A stretch of DNA of 64,000 nucleotides, from the NCBI GenBank assembly GCA_016704565.1, contig JADIZV010000001.1, forward strand, positions 1,325,972 through 1,389,971, given 5' to 3'. The stretch comes from Candidatus Phosphoribacter baldrii. GTDB lineage: Bacteria; Actinomycetota; Actinomycetes; Actinomycetales; Dermatophilaceae. The first letter of the stretch is position 1; each line of letters starts with the position of its first letter. Positions 18,015 through 30,066 of this stretch are shown here, in pieces. The notes under the pieces are model-generated. The model was not told where the DNA came from. It saw nothing but the letters and a program-made list of their open reading frames with translations, and did not search any database. A program made the translations under genes and the position numbers.

Positions 18015-18061
18015 TCGGAGCGTGCGGGTTGATGGCCTCGGCAAACGCGTTCCCGATTGGC

Positions 18062-18973
18062 TCAGGCCGGGACGGTGGCCAACCACTCGAGGAGCGCCGT
18101 CGTGACCTGGGTTGGGGCCTCCTCGGCCAAGAAGTGCCCGGCCCCATCGATCGCCCGATAGGTGTAAGGCCCGCGGACATAGCGCTGGGATCCGTGGGTC
18201 GCTGACTCCAGGATGCAGCCGTCCTGCCTGCCTTGCAGGTGCAGCACGGGCACGTCGATCAGGCCACTGACCCGGCGCTGGAACAGGGGGCCGTCGAACC
18301 GGATCTGGTTGCGTCCGATCCAGCGGTAGTACTCCGCCGCGGAGTGGGCGACGAAGGGCAGCGCCAGGGCGGCGGCATACCGGCTGACCTCCTCGTCCGA
18401 CGGGAAGGCGCCGCCGGGGGCCGCCCACGAGGTGAGGTAACCGCGCACCTCGGTGTCGTCGCGAACCAGGCTGCGCTCGGGGCGGAACGGCCACTGCAAC
18501 CGAGCGAGGAAGCCCATGGCGGCGCGCTGCGCTCGGTCGTGCCTGGCCGCTCGTTGGATGATCGCCGGATGCGGCATCGACAGCGCCGCGATCCCGCGGG
18601 TGAAGGCTGGTTGCAGGCTCGGCATCGCCCACGCGGTCCAGCCGCCGAGCCCGGCGCCGACGACGACCGCGCGCTCTTCACCGAGGCTGCGGATGACAGC
18701 AGCCGCATCGGCGGTGGCGGTGTAGGTGTCGTAACCCTTGGGGGGTTTGTCGGAGGCCCCGAACCCCCGCAGGTCGACCGCCGCAGCGCGGAAACCAGCG
18801 TCGGCCACAGCGGTGATCTGATGCCGCCAGGCCCACCAGAACTGCGGGAAGGTGTGCAGCAGGACGACGAGCGGGCCGTCACCGGCGAGGGCCACATGGA
18901 AGCGGGCGCCATTGGCGGCAACGTATTCGTGTTGCCATGGACCGTCCAGGAGGACCGAGGCGGCGTCGGACAT
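18062..18973 (-). CDS. Alpha/beta hydrolase, EphE-like, nucleophile missing
   Basis: A 303-residue alpha/beta-hydrolase-fold protein at the position of epoxide hydrolase EphE (Rv3670). The oxyanion segment LLHTFPQFWWAWRHQ, the acid loop LQGRQDG and the catalytic His of GAGHFLAEEAP are present. The nucleophile elbow reads VVVGAGLGG where the family has GHDWGG or GHxDGG, so Gly occupies the nucleophile position. It may be a non-catalytic paralogue, or use another mechanism. The start MSDAAS at 18973 is the only good one. It converges on marP. Confidence 0.85.
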   Translation of the reverse strand: MSDAASVLLDGPWQHEYVAANGARFHVALAGDGPLVVLLHTFPQFWWAWRHQITAVADAGFRAAAVDLRGFGASDKPPKGYDTYTATADAAAVIRSLGEERAVVVGAGLGGWTAWAMPSLQPAFTRGIAALSMPHPAIIQRAARHDRAQRAAMGFLARLQWPFRPERSLVRDDTEVRGYLTSWAAPGGAFPSDEEVSRYAAALALPFVAHSAAEYYRWIGRNQIRFDGPLFQRRVSGLIDVPVLHLQGRQDGCILESATHGSQRYVRGPYTYRAIDGAGHFLAEEAPTQVTTALLEWLATVPA

Positions 18974-19011
18974 GGGGTTCCTTGCGCGGTGCTGCGATAA
19001 CGCGGAAGAGG

Positions 19012-19422
19012 TCAGGACTGGCCCTTGATCGTGGCGATGGTCTGCTGGGCCTGCGAGATCGCCCGCTTGGGTGTCGGGTCGGCGTGGGTCATTGCCTTCT
19101 TGCCCACGAGGGCGAGGATAGCCGCCCCGAGGAAGAGGACGACCGCGACGATGAGGAAGGCCAGCCAGGTGGCCAGGCCGAGCGCGACCAGTCCCCAGGC
19201 GAGCGCGGTGAGCAGGAAGCCCAACCCGAAAAGGCCGAAGAAGGCCGCGCCGGCGAACATGCCGGCGCCCTTGCCGGCGAACTTGAGCGAGCCGGTGATC
19301 TCGGTCTTGGCCAGCTCGATCTCGGACCGCACGATCGTCGACACGTCCCGAGAGGCCGAGGCCACGAGTTGGCCGATCGTGGGCTCGTCGTCGCCGACGA
19401 GCGGTGCTGCGTCAGTGGCCAT
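19012..19422 (-). CDS. Actinobacterial Holin-X / DUF1469 membrane protein
   Basis: A 136-residue protein of the putative actinobacterial Holin-X (Phage_holin_3_6) family. An N-terminal amphipathic helix (TIGQLVASASRDVSTIVRSEIELAKTE) precedes two hydrophobic hairpins at about residues 50-110. Despite the family name it is a chromosomal protein next to EphE and MarP homologues in many actinobacteria, so it is no sign of prophage. The role is unknown. A good AGGAGG-like site precedes the ATG. Confidence 0.85.
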   Translation of the reverse strand: MATDAAPLVGDDEPTIGQLVASASRDVSTIVRSEIELAKTEITGSLKFAGKGAGMFAGAAFFGLFGLGFLLTALAWGLVALGLATWLAFLIVAVVLFLGAAILALVGKKAMTHADPTPKRAISQAQQTIATIKGQS

Positions 19423-19469
19423 GGGTGTCCTCCTGGGATGGTGCTGCTGGGTCGAGCCTATCGCCGCCT

Positions 19470-20759
19470 CTACCGCTCCGGTATGCCGTCCGCCTCCTGC
19501 TCCTCCAACCGCCGGTAGTGCGCGTTGCGGCGCCGCAGGGCGATCGCCGCGAGGAGTGCGGCGCCGAGGGAGCCGACCAGCACGGCGACCTTGACGTGGT
19601 CATCCCGGGCGGTGCCGGCGCCGAACGCCAACTCGCCGATGAGCAGGGACACGGTGAACCCGAGCCCGGACAACAGAGCCAGCCCGGCGACATCCGCCCA
19701 GGCCAGCCCGTCGTCGAGCTCGGCACGGGTGAACCGGGCCACCAGACAGGTCCCGCCGAGCACCCCGAGCGCCTTCCCGACGATGAGGCCGACGACGATC
19801 CCCACCGTGACCGGGTCCGTGAGAGCGGCGGTCAACCCACCGTCGACGACGCGCACACCGGCAGCGAAGAACGCGAAGATCGGCACCGCGAAACCGGCCG
19901 ACCATGGCCGGAGCCCGTGCTCGATCCGTTCGGCGAGGCTGTGGCCTCCCTCGGGGAGGGCATGGGCGGCCGGCCGCCGGACGGGGACGGTGAGGCCCAG
20001 CAGGATGCCGGCGACGGTCGCGTGGACGCCGCTCTGGTGGATCAGCACCCACGTGGCCACGGCGGGGACGGCTAGCAACAGCGGATGGGTCCACCCCCGG
20101 CGCAGCAGCCCCCACCAGACGGCGATCGGCAGGCCCGCGGCGGCAAGCGGGATGACGGCCACGTCGGCCGAGAAGAACACCGCGATGATGGTGATCGCGA
20201 TGAGGTCGTCCACGACGGCGAGGGTGAGCAAGAACGCGCGCAGCGCCGTCGGCAGGTGCGAGCCGATGACCGCGAGCACCGCCAGAGCGAAGGCGATGTC
20301 GGTCGCCGTGGGGATCGCCCAGCCGCGCAATGCGCCCGCGTCTGCGCCGAGCGCGAGGATGCTGACGGCATACAGGAGAGCGGGGAGGGCCACCCCCGCG
20401 ACGGCAGCGGCGATCGGGACGATGGCCTTGGTCCGGTCCGAGAGGTCGCCCGCGACGAACTCACGCTTGAGCTCGATCCCGGCCACGAGGAAGAACAGCG
20501 CGAGCAGGCCGTCTGCAGCCCAGTGACCGAGCGTCAGGTCCAGGTGGAGCGGGGCGGCTGGCCCGACGCGGGTGTCCCGCATGGTCGTGTATGCCGTGTG
20601 CCACGGCGAGTTGGCCCACGCAAGGGCTAGCACCGCACCGCTGAGCAAGAGCATGCCGCCGATGGTCTCGGTGCGCAGCGCGTCAGCGAGCTGGCGTGCT
20701 TCCCAGTCGCTGGGACGGCGCAGCAGTCGTCGGGCGGAGGTGATGAATCGGGCAGCCAT
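19470..20759 (-). CDS. nhaA: Na+/H+ antiporter NhaA
   Basis: A 429-residue antiporter with the N-terminal [21 protein letters not shown] region and about eleven to twelve membrane helices. The ion-binding Asp pair lies in the [19 protein letters not shown] helix ([11 protein letters not shown]), as in E. coli NhaA Asp163/164. It exchanges sodium for protons for pH and salt homeostasis. It is divergent from the NrtR-like gene across a palindrome-bearing spacer. Family length and all main motifs are present. Confidence 0.95.
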   Translation of the reverse strand: MAARFITSARRLLRRPSDWEARQLADALRTETIGGMLLLSGAVLALAWANSPWHTAYTTMRDTRVGPAAPLHLDLTLGHWAADGLLALFFLVAGIELKREFVAGDLSDRTKAIVPIAAAVAGVALPALLYAVSILALGADAGALRGWAIPTATDIAFALAVLAVIGSHLPTALRAFLLTLAVVDDLIAITIIAVFFSADVAVIPLAAAGLPIAVWWGLLRRGWTHPLLLAVPAVATWVLIHQSGVHATVAGILLGLTVPVRRPAAHALPEGGHSLAERIEHGLRPWSAGFAVPIFAFFAAGVRVVDGGLTAALTDPVTVGIVVGLIVGKALGVLGGTCLVARFTRAELDDGLAWADVAGLALLSGLGFTVSLLIGELAFGAGTARDDHVKVAVLVGSLGAALLAAIALRRRNAHYRRLEEQEADGIPER

Positions 20760-20809
20760 GGTGCCTTTCGGGTCGGTGGGGACCCGATGGTCGGCGTGCG
20801 GCGGGGATC

Positions 20810-20836
20810 GTTCCGCGCGGAACGTGGCGGAACGTG
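20810..20836. promoter_or_regulatory. Palindrome and direct repeat between nhaA and nrtR
   Basis: GTTCCGCGCGGAAC (20810-20823) is a perfect 14-bp palindrome, and GCGGAACGTG is repeated in tandem from 20817. It lies about 50 bp upstream of nhaA and is a candidate operator for nhaA. Confidence 0.5.
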
Positions 20837-20909
20837 TCAGCCGACGGCATGCCGAATCGAGTCGCCGACCAGGCTTCCCGGCACGCCAGAGGGACCATTC
20901 TAACAGCCC

Positions 20910-20937
20910 TTGAACTTGTCACTTAGACGATTAGACT
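20910..20937 (+). promoter_or_regulatory. Promoter of the NrtR-like gene, leaderless
   Basis: TTGAAC (20910-20915), a 16-bp spacer, TAGACT (20932-20937), then 6 nt to the ATG at 20944. TTAGAC is repeated directly (overlapping the -10), which may be an operator half-site. Confidence 0.6.
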
Positions 20938-20943
20938 CGCTGC

Positions 20944-21657
20944 ATGGCGAAGTCCAAGGCTGCGGCGGCGTTGCCGCAGAGTGCGGTTGCGGTTGACCTC
21001 GTGGTGTTGACCGTTCGTGGTGGTGAACTGTGCGTGCTCACGGTGCGGCGCGGCATACCCCCCTATCAGGGGAAGTTCGCGCTGCCGGGAGGGTTCGTGC
21101 TGCCCGACGAGGACCTGGAGGCGGCGGCATACCGGGAGCTCGCGGAGGAGGCCGGGCTGAAGAAGCGCGCGGTCACCCTGGAGCAGCTGCGGACGTTCGG
21201 CGCGCCGGGCCGGGACCCGCGGGGTCGGGTGGTCAGCGTGGCCTATCTCGCCATGGGAGCTGGGCTGCCCGATCCTCGGGGCGGCTCCGACGCCCTCAGC
21301 GCCCAGTTCGAGCCGGTCAGCGAATATCTGTCGCGGCGGGCCGGGCCCCTCGCCCTGGCCTTCGACCATAAGGCGATCCTTGCTGCCGGGGTGGAGCGCG
21401 CGCGGGCGAAGCTCGAATACACCGGCTTGGGGGTGGCCTTCTGTCCGCCGGAGTTCACGGTGGGGGAGCTGCGGGCGGTCTATGAGGCGGTGTGGGATGT
21501 GACCCTCGACCCCGCGAACTTCCACCGCAAGGTCACCAACGCCTCGGGCTTCCTGGTGCCGACCGGCGGCCGGACCAGTCGAGGCGGGGGGCGCCCGGCG
21601 GCGCTCTATCGGGCCGATCCGCTCGTGCCCCTGCACCCACCGATCATGCGGGCCTGA
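20944..21657 (+). CDS. NrtR-like NUDIX-winged-helix regulator
   Basis: A 237-residue protein: an N-terminal NUDIX-like domain (GKFALPGGFVLPDEDLEAAAYRELAEEAGL) and a C-terminal winged helix (CPPEFTVGELRAVYEAVWD, then NFHRKVTNASGFLVPTG), the layout of NrtR. NrtR proteins bind ADP-ribose and repress NAD-synthesis or related genes. Here the Nudix box keeps RELAEEAG, so hydrolase activity cannot be excluded. A leaderless promoter fixes the start. It converges on an NADPH-linked flavin reductase with a 14-bp overlap. The target genes are unknown. Confidence 0.85.
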   Translation: MAKSKAAAALPQSAVAVDLVVLTVRGGELCVLTVRRGIPPYQGKFALPGGFVLPDEDLEAAAYRELAEEAGLKKRAVTLEQLRTFGAPGRDPRGRVVSVAYLAMGAGLPDPRGGSDALSAQFEPVSEYLSRRAGPLALAFDHKAILAAGVERARAKLEYTGLGVAFCPPEFTVGELRAVYEAVWDVTLDPANFHRKVTNASGFLVPTGGRTSRGGGRPAALYRADPLVPLHPPIMRA

Positions 21658-22261
21658 CTGCTTCCGGGGGCCAGGCGGCGGCGAGGGCGGCATACATGCG
21701 CCTGACAGCACCGAGCAGTTCGGCGTCCTCGCGCACGGTCGCGTCCGGCCCGGGCGGCCCGTCGAGATGGTCGCGGTAGCGCAGGCCGACCCCATCGACA
21801 ACCGTGGCCTTGACCCGGCGCAGGACGGTCGTCAGCTGCTCAGTCGCTGACGCGGCCCCCCGATAGCCGTAGCCAGCGATCGCCATCGGCTTGCCCTCCC
21901 ATTCGGCGTAGAGGTAGTCGATGGCGTTCTTGATGCTCGCGGGGTAGCCGTTGTTGTACTCCGGCATCACCCAGACGATCGCGTCCGCGCTGGTGACCAG
22001 TTCGCGCCAGCGGCGGGTGTGGGCGTGGTGGTAGATCCCGGTGGAGGCCATCTCGGGCTCGTCGAGCAGCGGCAGGTTCAGCTCGGCCAGGTCGACGACC
22101 TCGACCGCGAACCGGTCGGTGGGTGCGTGGTTGCGGACCCAGTCGGCGACGACCGGTCCGAGCCGGAGCGGCCGGGTGCTCGTCACGACGATCCGCAGTT
22201 CGATCTGGCCGCTCGGGGGAGCGGGGTTGCCGGGTGCGTTCGCGGCGCCGGGGGTGGACAT
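21644..22261 (-). CDS. NADPH-dependent FMN reductase
   Basis: A 205-residue flavodoxin-fold oxidoreductase. It has VTSTRPLRLGP for FMN phosphate binding and MPEYNNGYPASIKNAIDYL, the family signature, followed by GYGYRGAAS. It reduces flavins or quinone-like compounds with NADPH. I take the start at 22261 (MSTPGAANAP); an ATG at 22273 is also in frame. Its end overlaps the converging NrtR-like gene. Confidence 0.87.
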   Translation of the reverse strand: MSTPGAANAPGNPAPPSGQIELRIVVTSTRPLRLGPVVADWVRNHAPTDRFAVEVVDLAELNLPLLDEPEMASTGIYHHAHTRRWRELVTSADAIVWVMPEYNNGYPASIKNAIDYLYAEWEGKPMAIAGYGYRGAASATEQLTTVLRRVKATVVDGVGLRYRDHLDGPPGPDATVREDAELLGAVRRMYAALAAAWPPEAVRPA

Positions 22262-22312
22262 GGCCCGATCCAAGCACGGTCCGGGATGCGTCGGGAGACT
22301 TCGCGTGCGCCC

Positions 22313-22334
22313 GTATGCCGTCCGCGCGGCATAC
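22313..22334. repeat. Inverted pair of the GTATGCCG word
   Basis: GTATGCCG (22313-22320) faces CGGCATAC (22327-22334) with a 6-bp gap, upstream of the FMN reductase start. The rest of the 316-bp gap 22262-22577 holds no gene that I can support apart from the terminator at 22517. Confidence 0.7.
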
Positions 22335-22516
22335 CGGGTCGGGGTCTCGTCGCGCCCGGTCCTGGGCCGACGTGCTTTCGCGCTGGTCCTTGGGGAGATC
22401 GCCGGCGGGTGTGAGGTTTTCGGGCGGCCCCCCGCCGATCTGGCCCGAGTTCACCGGTGAGTGTGAGGTTGTCGGGCGGGGCGGGTGGGGCACGGGCCGG
22501 GGCCGGAACGCAACTC

Positions 22517-22553
22517 AGAGGGGGTATGCCGCGTGGCGCGGCATACCCCCTCT
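22517..22553. terminator. Hairpin built from two opposed GTATGCCG words
   Basis: A perfect 17-bp inverted repeat with a 3-bp loop (AGAGGGGGTATGCCGCG and its complement), 25 bp beyond the acs stop. It is a strong terminator candidate for acs, although no T-run follows. Confidence 0.75.
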
Positions 22554-22577
22554 GCGGCCTGCAGCCCAGGCCCGGCG

Positions 22578-24548
<1,971 letters not shown>

Positions 24549-24682
24549 GGAGTTCCTCCTGCGGCAGGCGACACGTGTGACCTATGCAACTCGGTATGCC
24601 GTCGCGCGGGCAAGAGGGCCGACCCGGAAGGGGGGTCAGGCGGGCGGTTTGCGCGGCGAGCGGTTGTGCGGCGAGCGGCTGC

Positions 24683-24994
24683 TCAGCTGTGGGACATCAT
24701 TCGGCCGCCCGTGCGGCGCAGCGCCTCGCGGACCCGATAGACCTCGGCCTCGTCGGCCCCTTCGAACACCCAGGTCCGGACGATCCGACGGATGTCCTCA
24801 TCGGGGATCGGGTCCCCGACCGAATGGCCGGCCCGAAGGCCCAACGCGGCCACGACGGTCTGGATCTCACCTTCGGTGAGCTCCCCCCGCAGCAACGCGG
24901 GCGCCAACAGATCGGCTCGAGGTATGCCGCGTGGCTTCCCCGCCGAGAGCCATCTGTGCAGCGATGTCAGCGACCGCGTCGTGCTTCCGGTCAT
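24683..24994 (-). CDS. DUF3349 domain protein
   Basis: A 103-residue soluble protein recognised as DUF3349 by HRWLSAGKPRGIPRADLLAPALLRGELTE. This small helical family is known from mycobacterial structures, with no assigned function. The gene stands alone between acs and trpS on the same strand. The end DEAEVYRVREALRRTGG is the expected helix of the family. Confidence 0.75.
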   Translation of the reverse strand: MTGSTTRSLTSLHRWLSAGKPRGIPRADLLAPALLRGELTEGEIQTVVAALGLRAGHSVGDPIPDEDIRRIVRTWVFEGADEAEVYRVREALRRTGGRMMSHS

Positions 24995-25055
24995 GCATCC
25001 ATCATCCGCCGTCGCCGACGCCGGATCGTCCGCCCGGCAGGGAGTTTGCCCAGAC

Positions 25056-25250
25056 CTACCAGACGTTCACCTGAAAGTTGTCCGGCTGGTCCGGCGACCG
25101 GTCGCGAAGGATCGCGGCCCACCTGTCCGTCAGGTACCAGTAGCGGCCCGGGTTGTCCGTCGCGGAGGTGGGCACCCGGGTCGCCCCGGGATCCCGCTCC
25201 CGACCGGGGCCCGCGGCATACGTCTGGGGTGGTATGCCGCGAGCCCCGAC
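25056..25250 (-). pseudogene. Possible C-terminal gene remnant
   Basis: The minus strand reads a protein-like stretch, DNPGRYWYLTDRWAAILRDR then SPDQPDNFQVNVW and a stop, with natural composition, unlike the Arg/Ser/Pro-rich shadow sequence upstream of it. No start codon with a ribosome site is found, and upstream it runs into trpS antisense. I do not recognise the family. It may be the tail of a decayed gene, and this is a weak call. Otherwise the gap 24995-25269 shows nothing but the inverted word pair at 25212. Confidence 0.3.
25212..25241. repeat. Inverted pair CGCGGCATAC / GTATGCCGCG
   Basis: A 10-bp perfect inverted repeat with a 10-bp loop, 28 bp beyond the trpS stop. It could act as the trpS terminator hairpin and is another head-to-head pair of the over-represented word. 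Confidence 0.7.
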
Positions 25251-25269
25251 CCAGCGGGACGATCGCCGG

Positions 25270-26424
<1,155 letters not shown>

Positions 26425-26466
26425 CTATGCGGTGCGCCACCAGCCCTGGCGGGTCGTCGAAGCCAT
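26425..26466 (-). CDS. trpS leader peptide with tandem Trp codons
   Basis: A 13-residue ORF, MASTTRQGWWRTA, on the minus strand. It has two adjacent TGG codons at positions 9-10 and a stop at once upstream of the alternative hairpins. Trp is about 1% of residues, so WW in so short a peptide at this site is strong evidence of ribosome-mediated attenuation. When Trp-tRNA is short the ribosome stalls at WW, the antiterminator forms, and trpS is transcribed. Confidence 0.85.
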   Translation of the reverse strand: MASTTRQGWWRTA

Positions 26467-26571
26467 GGCGCAAGGATAGCGCGCGTGACGCCAGGGCGGG
26501 CGGCATACCGTGGGCGCGCGGTGGCCGGGACGCGAGGTGCCCTCGGCGCGGGTGTCGTCCGCCAGGTCGGG

Positions 26572-28248
26572 TCAGGGCTGGGTCCGGGCGCGTCGCCGCA
26601 GCCAGGTCCGTATGCCGTCCACGGCGAGGGCCAACGCCACCACCGCGACGATGACGCCCAGGGTGCCGATCGAGATCAGGTCGGGACGAAGTCTCTGCAG
26701 GATGAGGCCGCCCACGATGGCGACGGTCAAGGCGATCCACAACAGGGCGGAGAGCACGTCCTTGCCCAGCTCGCCGCGCGTGGGAACGGGTTCCTCGCCC
26801 GCGGGGTCGGGCACCGGTACGACGACGGACGGGTCTAGTCCCGTGTCGATGTGCCGACGCAACTGGTCGCCCTGGTGGAAGGCGTCGGTCGCCACCTCGG
26901 TCGATGTGCCATCGCCGCGGATCAGCCGACGAGTCCCGTTGGGTGTGGCCTGGCAGGCGACCACATCCGCATAGCGGAACAACATGCCAACACCCTTGCC
27001 GGCGACGTGCAGACCCCCGTCGATGGTGCGGATGACAGGGCTGCCGGGGAGGGGGATGACCGCGCGGTGGGTGGAGGTGGGCGCTGCCGGCGTCGGGTCC
27101 ACCGGGTCGTCCAGCGGCGGCAAGGGAATGGCCGGCCGGACGTCGGGATCGGGGACCCCGAGCATGCTGGTGGCGATGAACTCGCCGACGGTCGCCATCA
27201 CATCCGCGGGCTGGACCGCCCGCACCTCGTCGACGACCTGATCCGGCCCGGTCTCCCCGAGTCCTTCCAGGTGTCGCCGGGCGGCGAGAGCGGCCCAGTC
27301 GAAGGCGGCATACGGGTCAACCGCGTCCCGCTCCCGTTCGGCGACGATCCGGCGCAGGTCCTCGGACGACGGGCCGGTCAGCAACAGGTCGTTGATCGAG
27401 CTGAGCATCGTCGCGCTGGCGCGCTGGGTCTCGTCGAACTCCACGTCGACCGATGCGACCAGGATGCTGCGGGTGGGCGATACCGGGAGATAGTCGGTGC
27501 CGGGCGAATAGGCCATGCCGTCGCGATGGCGCAGCGACTCACGCAGTCGATGACCCATGAGCATGGTCGTGACCTGCCCCGCAGCGGTTCGGGGGACCAT
27601 CCCGTGCAGCAGGAGCCCGTCGACGGGGTGGACATAGCAGCCGGTGGCGTTCAGCATCGGGGGCAGCTCGGTCCGCGGCCAGGCCGGGCCGTCCGCGAGA
27701 GTCAACGACAGCCCGGCCGGGGGTGGGCCGGAGAGGATCAACGCCGCGTTGCCCCGGGTGAGCAGGCGTCGGGACAACTCCTGCAACCCCGCGAGGTCTG
27801 CCGCGCCGAGGCCCAGGCCCTGGAAGACCGCCCGCGCCGGCCCATGGGCGCCGAACCGCCAGACCAGCCCGAGGTCGAGCGGCGACGGGTCCCGCTCGCG
27901 CTCCTCGGCCGCCAGGATCTGACGCTCGTGGTCGAGGTCGCTCTCGGGGACGGCCGCCAGGCGCTCGGTGATCCGTCGGAGGTGGGCACAGACCTCGGCC
28001 GGGTCACCCTCGGCGTCGAAGGTGGTGAACGCCAGGTCGACCGAGCCGTTGACCGCCAACCCGTGCTGTTCGGGCCCGGTCATCACGACGTGCTCAAGCA
28101 GGTGCAGCCAGCCCGAGCGGGCCGGGGGTTCGTCCATCAGCCCGGCGCGGAACACGAGGGTGGCGCTCAGCGTGGGCCGACCCGTGTCGACCCAGAAGGT
28201 CGGCACCCCGTCGACGTCGGTGCGGTTGATGGTGATGGCTGCGTTCAT
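26572..28248 (-). CDS. M16-like peptidase-fold protein with C-terminal membrane anchor
   Basis: From start 28248 a 558-residue protein with M16 (inverzincin) fold features: HLLEHVVM near residue 50 matches HxxEH, and a Glu-rich helix (DLDHERQILAAEERERDPS) lies where the second zinc ligand Glu is expected. A second M16-like half follows to about residue 370. It differs from ordinary M16 peptidases by a C-terminal domain (TIDGGLHVAGKGVGMLFRYADVV, like a small PH-type fold) and two membrane helices (ALLWIALTVAIVGGLIL and ISIGTLGVIVAVVALALAV). The substrate is unknown. I call the fold with fair confidence, not the activity. Confidence 0.65.
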   Translation of the reverse strand: MNAAITINRTDVDGVPTFWVDTGRPTLSATLVFRAGLMDEPPARSGWLHLLEHVVMTGPEQHGLAVNGSVDLAFTTFDAEGDPAEVCAHLRRITERLAAVPESDLDHERQILAAEERERDPSPLDLGLVWRFGAHGPARAVFQGLGLGAADLAGLQELSRRLLTRGNAALILSGPPPAGLSLTLADGPAWPRTELPPMLNATGCYVHPVDGLLLHGMVPRTAAGQVTTMLMGHRLRESLRHRDGMAYSPGTDYLPVSPTRSILVASVDVEFDETQRASATMLSSINDLLLTGPSSEDLRRIVAERERDAVDPYAAFDWAALAARRHLEGLGETGPDQVVDEVRAVQPADVMATVGEFIATSMLGVPDPDVRPAIPLPPLDDPVDPTPAAPTSTHRAVIPLPGSPVIRTIDGGLHVAGKGVGMLFRYADVVACQATPNGTRRLIRGDGTSTEVATDAFHQGDQLRRHIDTGLDPSVVVPVPDPAGEEPVPTRGELGKDVLSALLWIALTVAIVGGLILQRLRPDLISIGTLGVIVAVVALALAVDGIRTWLRRRARTQP

Positions 28249-28308
28249 GGCTTCCCCTTGACTCTGCGAGGGGATTCTAGGGCTGACCCCAGACAGCCAG
28301 CCGGGCAA

Positions 28309-28345
28309 CACAGCGCCCCGAACCTTTGCGGCCCGGGGCGCTGTG
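28309..28345. terminator. Hairpin in the actP / M16 gap
   Basis: CACAGCGCCCCG (28309-28320) pairs with CGGGGCGCTGTG (28334-28345). It lies downstream of actP and is probably its terminator; there is no strong T-run. Confidence 0.6.
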
Positions 28346-28358
28346 GCTTATGGGAGGC

Positions 28359-28398
28359 GTATGCCGCGCGGCTGCGACGTTGGAGCCGCGCGGCATAC
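28359..28398. repeat. 15-bp inverted repeat containing the GTATGCCG word
   Basis: GTATGCCGCGCGGCT and AGCCGCGCGGCATAC form a perfect 15-bp stem with a 10-nt loop, 64 bp beyond the actP stop. This is a second hairpin in the same gap and another opposed pair of the word. Confidence 0.75.
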
Positions 28399-28461
28399 CT
28401 CGTGGTGGATCTGGTGGTGCTGGGTGGTGCGAGTTTGTGCGGTAGTGCAAGAACGCGACCG

Positions 28462-30066
28462 TCAGTGGGCGATGGCCTTCTCCGCGCCGGCACCGGTGAG
28501 GGAGCGGACCTCCATCTCGGCGTACTTCGCGGCGTTGTGCTCGCTCGAGGTGACCGAACCCAGCCAGCCGAGGAAGAAGGACAGCGGGACGGTGACGATG
28601 CCCGGGTTGTTGAGCGGGAACCACGCGAAGTTGGCCGTGGGGAACATCGATGTCGCCGCGCCGGACACCGTGGGGCTGAAGATGATCAGGATGAGGGCGC
28701 TGGCCAAGCCGCCGTACATGCTGAACAGGGCGCCCCGGGTGGTGAACTTCTTCCAGAACAGCGAGTAGAGGATCGTCGGCAGGTTGGCGCTCGCGGCAAC
28801 CGCGAAGGCCAGGGCGACGAGGAACGCGATGTTCTGGCCGTTGGCGAAGATGCCGCCGATGATGGCCAGGATGCCGATGACGACAGCGGCCCGACGGGCG
28901 ATCTTGACCTCAGCGTCCGGGCTGACCTGTCCGCGCTTGATGACCTGGGCGTAGATGTCGTGAGCGAACGACGCCGACGCCGTGATCGTCAGACCGGCGA
29001 CGACCGCGAGGATCGTGGCGAACGCCACGGCCGAGATGACACCGAGCAGCAACTCACCGCCGAGGTGGAAGGCGAGCAACGGGGCTGCGGAGTTCTGCTT
29101 GCCGGGGGCCGCGTTGATGGCGTCCTTGCCGACGAGCGCCGCTGCGCCATAGCCGAGGACCAACGTGAACAGGTAGAACAGGCCGATCAGCCAGATGGCC
29201 CAGACGACGGAGCGGCGGGCTTCCTTGCTCGTCGGCACGGTGTAGAAGCGCATGAGCACGTGCGGCAGACCGGCCGTGCCCAGCACGATGGCGATCGACA
29301 GCGAGATGAAGTCGATCTTGTTCTTGTATTGCAGACCACCGGTCATCAGCGGTGCCTTGGCCCGCTCGACGGCGTCGCCGAAAAGGGTGGACAGGTTGAA
29401 GCCGTACTTGACGCCGATCCAGGCGGTCATTACGCCAGCCCCGACGATGAGCAGCGCGGCCTTGATGATCTGGACCCAGGTCGTGCCCTTCATGCCACCG
29501 ACGAGGACGTAGACGATCATCAGGGCGCCGACGACGGCAATGACGACACTCTGCCCACCGCGGTCGGTGATGCCCATCAGCAGGGCGACCAGGCCACCGG
29601 CGCCGGCCATCTGGGCCAACAGGTAGAAGGCCGACACTGCGAGCGTCGTGACGGCAGCGGCCGTGCGGACCGGGCGTTGCTGCAGACGGAAGCTCAGCAC
29701 GTCGGCCATGGTGAAGCGCCCGGTGTTGCGCAGGAGCTCGGCGACGAGGAGCAGGGCGACGAGCCAAGCGACGAGGAACCCGATCGAGTAGAGGAAGCCG
29801 TCGTAGCCGTTGATGGCGATGGCGCCCGCGATGCCGAGGAACGACGCGGCCGACAGGTAGTCACCCGTGATGGCGATGCCGTTCTGGCGTCCAGAGAAGG
29901 CACGTCCACCGGCGTAGTAGTCGGCTGCCGTGGTGTTCTGCTTCGACACCCGGATGACGATGCCCAGCGTGACGAGCACGAAGACGAGGAAGATCCCGAT
30001 GTTGAGGGTCGTGTTGCCGACCTGGGTTGTCGGCGCGGCCTGCGCGGGGAAGGTCAGGGCGTTCAC
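28462..30066 (-). CDS. actP: Cation/acetate symporter (SSS family)
   Basis: A 534-residue sodium:solute symporter of the ActP/MctC group with about 13 membrane helices. GRQNGIAITGDYLSAASFLG and the GTAGLPHVLMRFYTVP stretch are typical of acetate/monocarboxylate carriers. It overlaps the DUF485 gene by 4 bp, the same pairing as yjcH-actP of E. coli and the mctC operon of Corynebacterium. It imports acetate, and perhaps pyruvate or propionate, for the nearby acetyl-CoA synthetase. Confidence 0.93.
   Translation of the reverse strand: MNALTFPAQAAPTTQVGNTTLNIGIFLVFVLVTLGIVIRVSKQNTTAADYYAGGRAFSGRQNGIAITGDYLSAASFLGIAGAIAINGYDGFLYSIGFLVAWLVALLLVAELLRNTGRFTMADVLSFRLQQRPVRTAAAVTTLAVSAFYLLAQMAGAGGLVALLMGITDRGGQSVVIAVVGALMIVYVLVGGMKGTTWVQIIKAALLIVGAGVMTAWIGVKYGFNLSTLFGDAVERAKAPLMTGGLQYKNKIDFISLSIAIVLGTAGLPHVLMRFYTVPTSKEARRSVVWAIWLIGLFYLFTLVLGYGAAALVGKDAINAAPGKQNSAAPLLAFHLGGELLLGVISAVAFATILAVVAGLTITASASFAHDIYAQVIKRGQVSPDAEVKIARRAAVVIGILAIIGGIFANGQNIAFLVALAFAVAASANLPTILYSLFWKKFTTRGALFSMYGGLASALILIIFSPTVSGAATSMFPTANFAWFPLNNPGIVTVPLSFFLGWLGSVTSSEHNAAKYAEMEVRSLTGAGAEKAIAH

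Noticed and set aside
19012..19422. Holin gene as a sign of prophage
   Set aside because: It belongs to the chromosomal Holin-X/DUF1469 family next to EphE and MarP homologues; no other phage gene is near.
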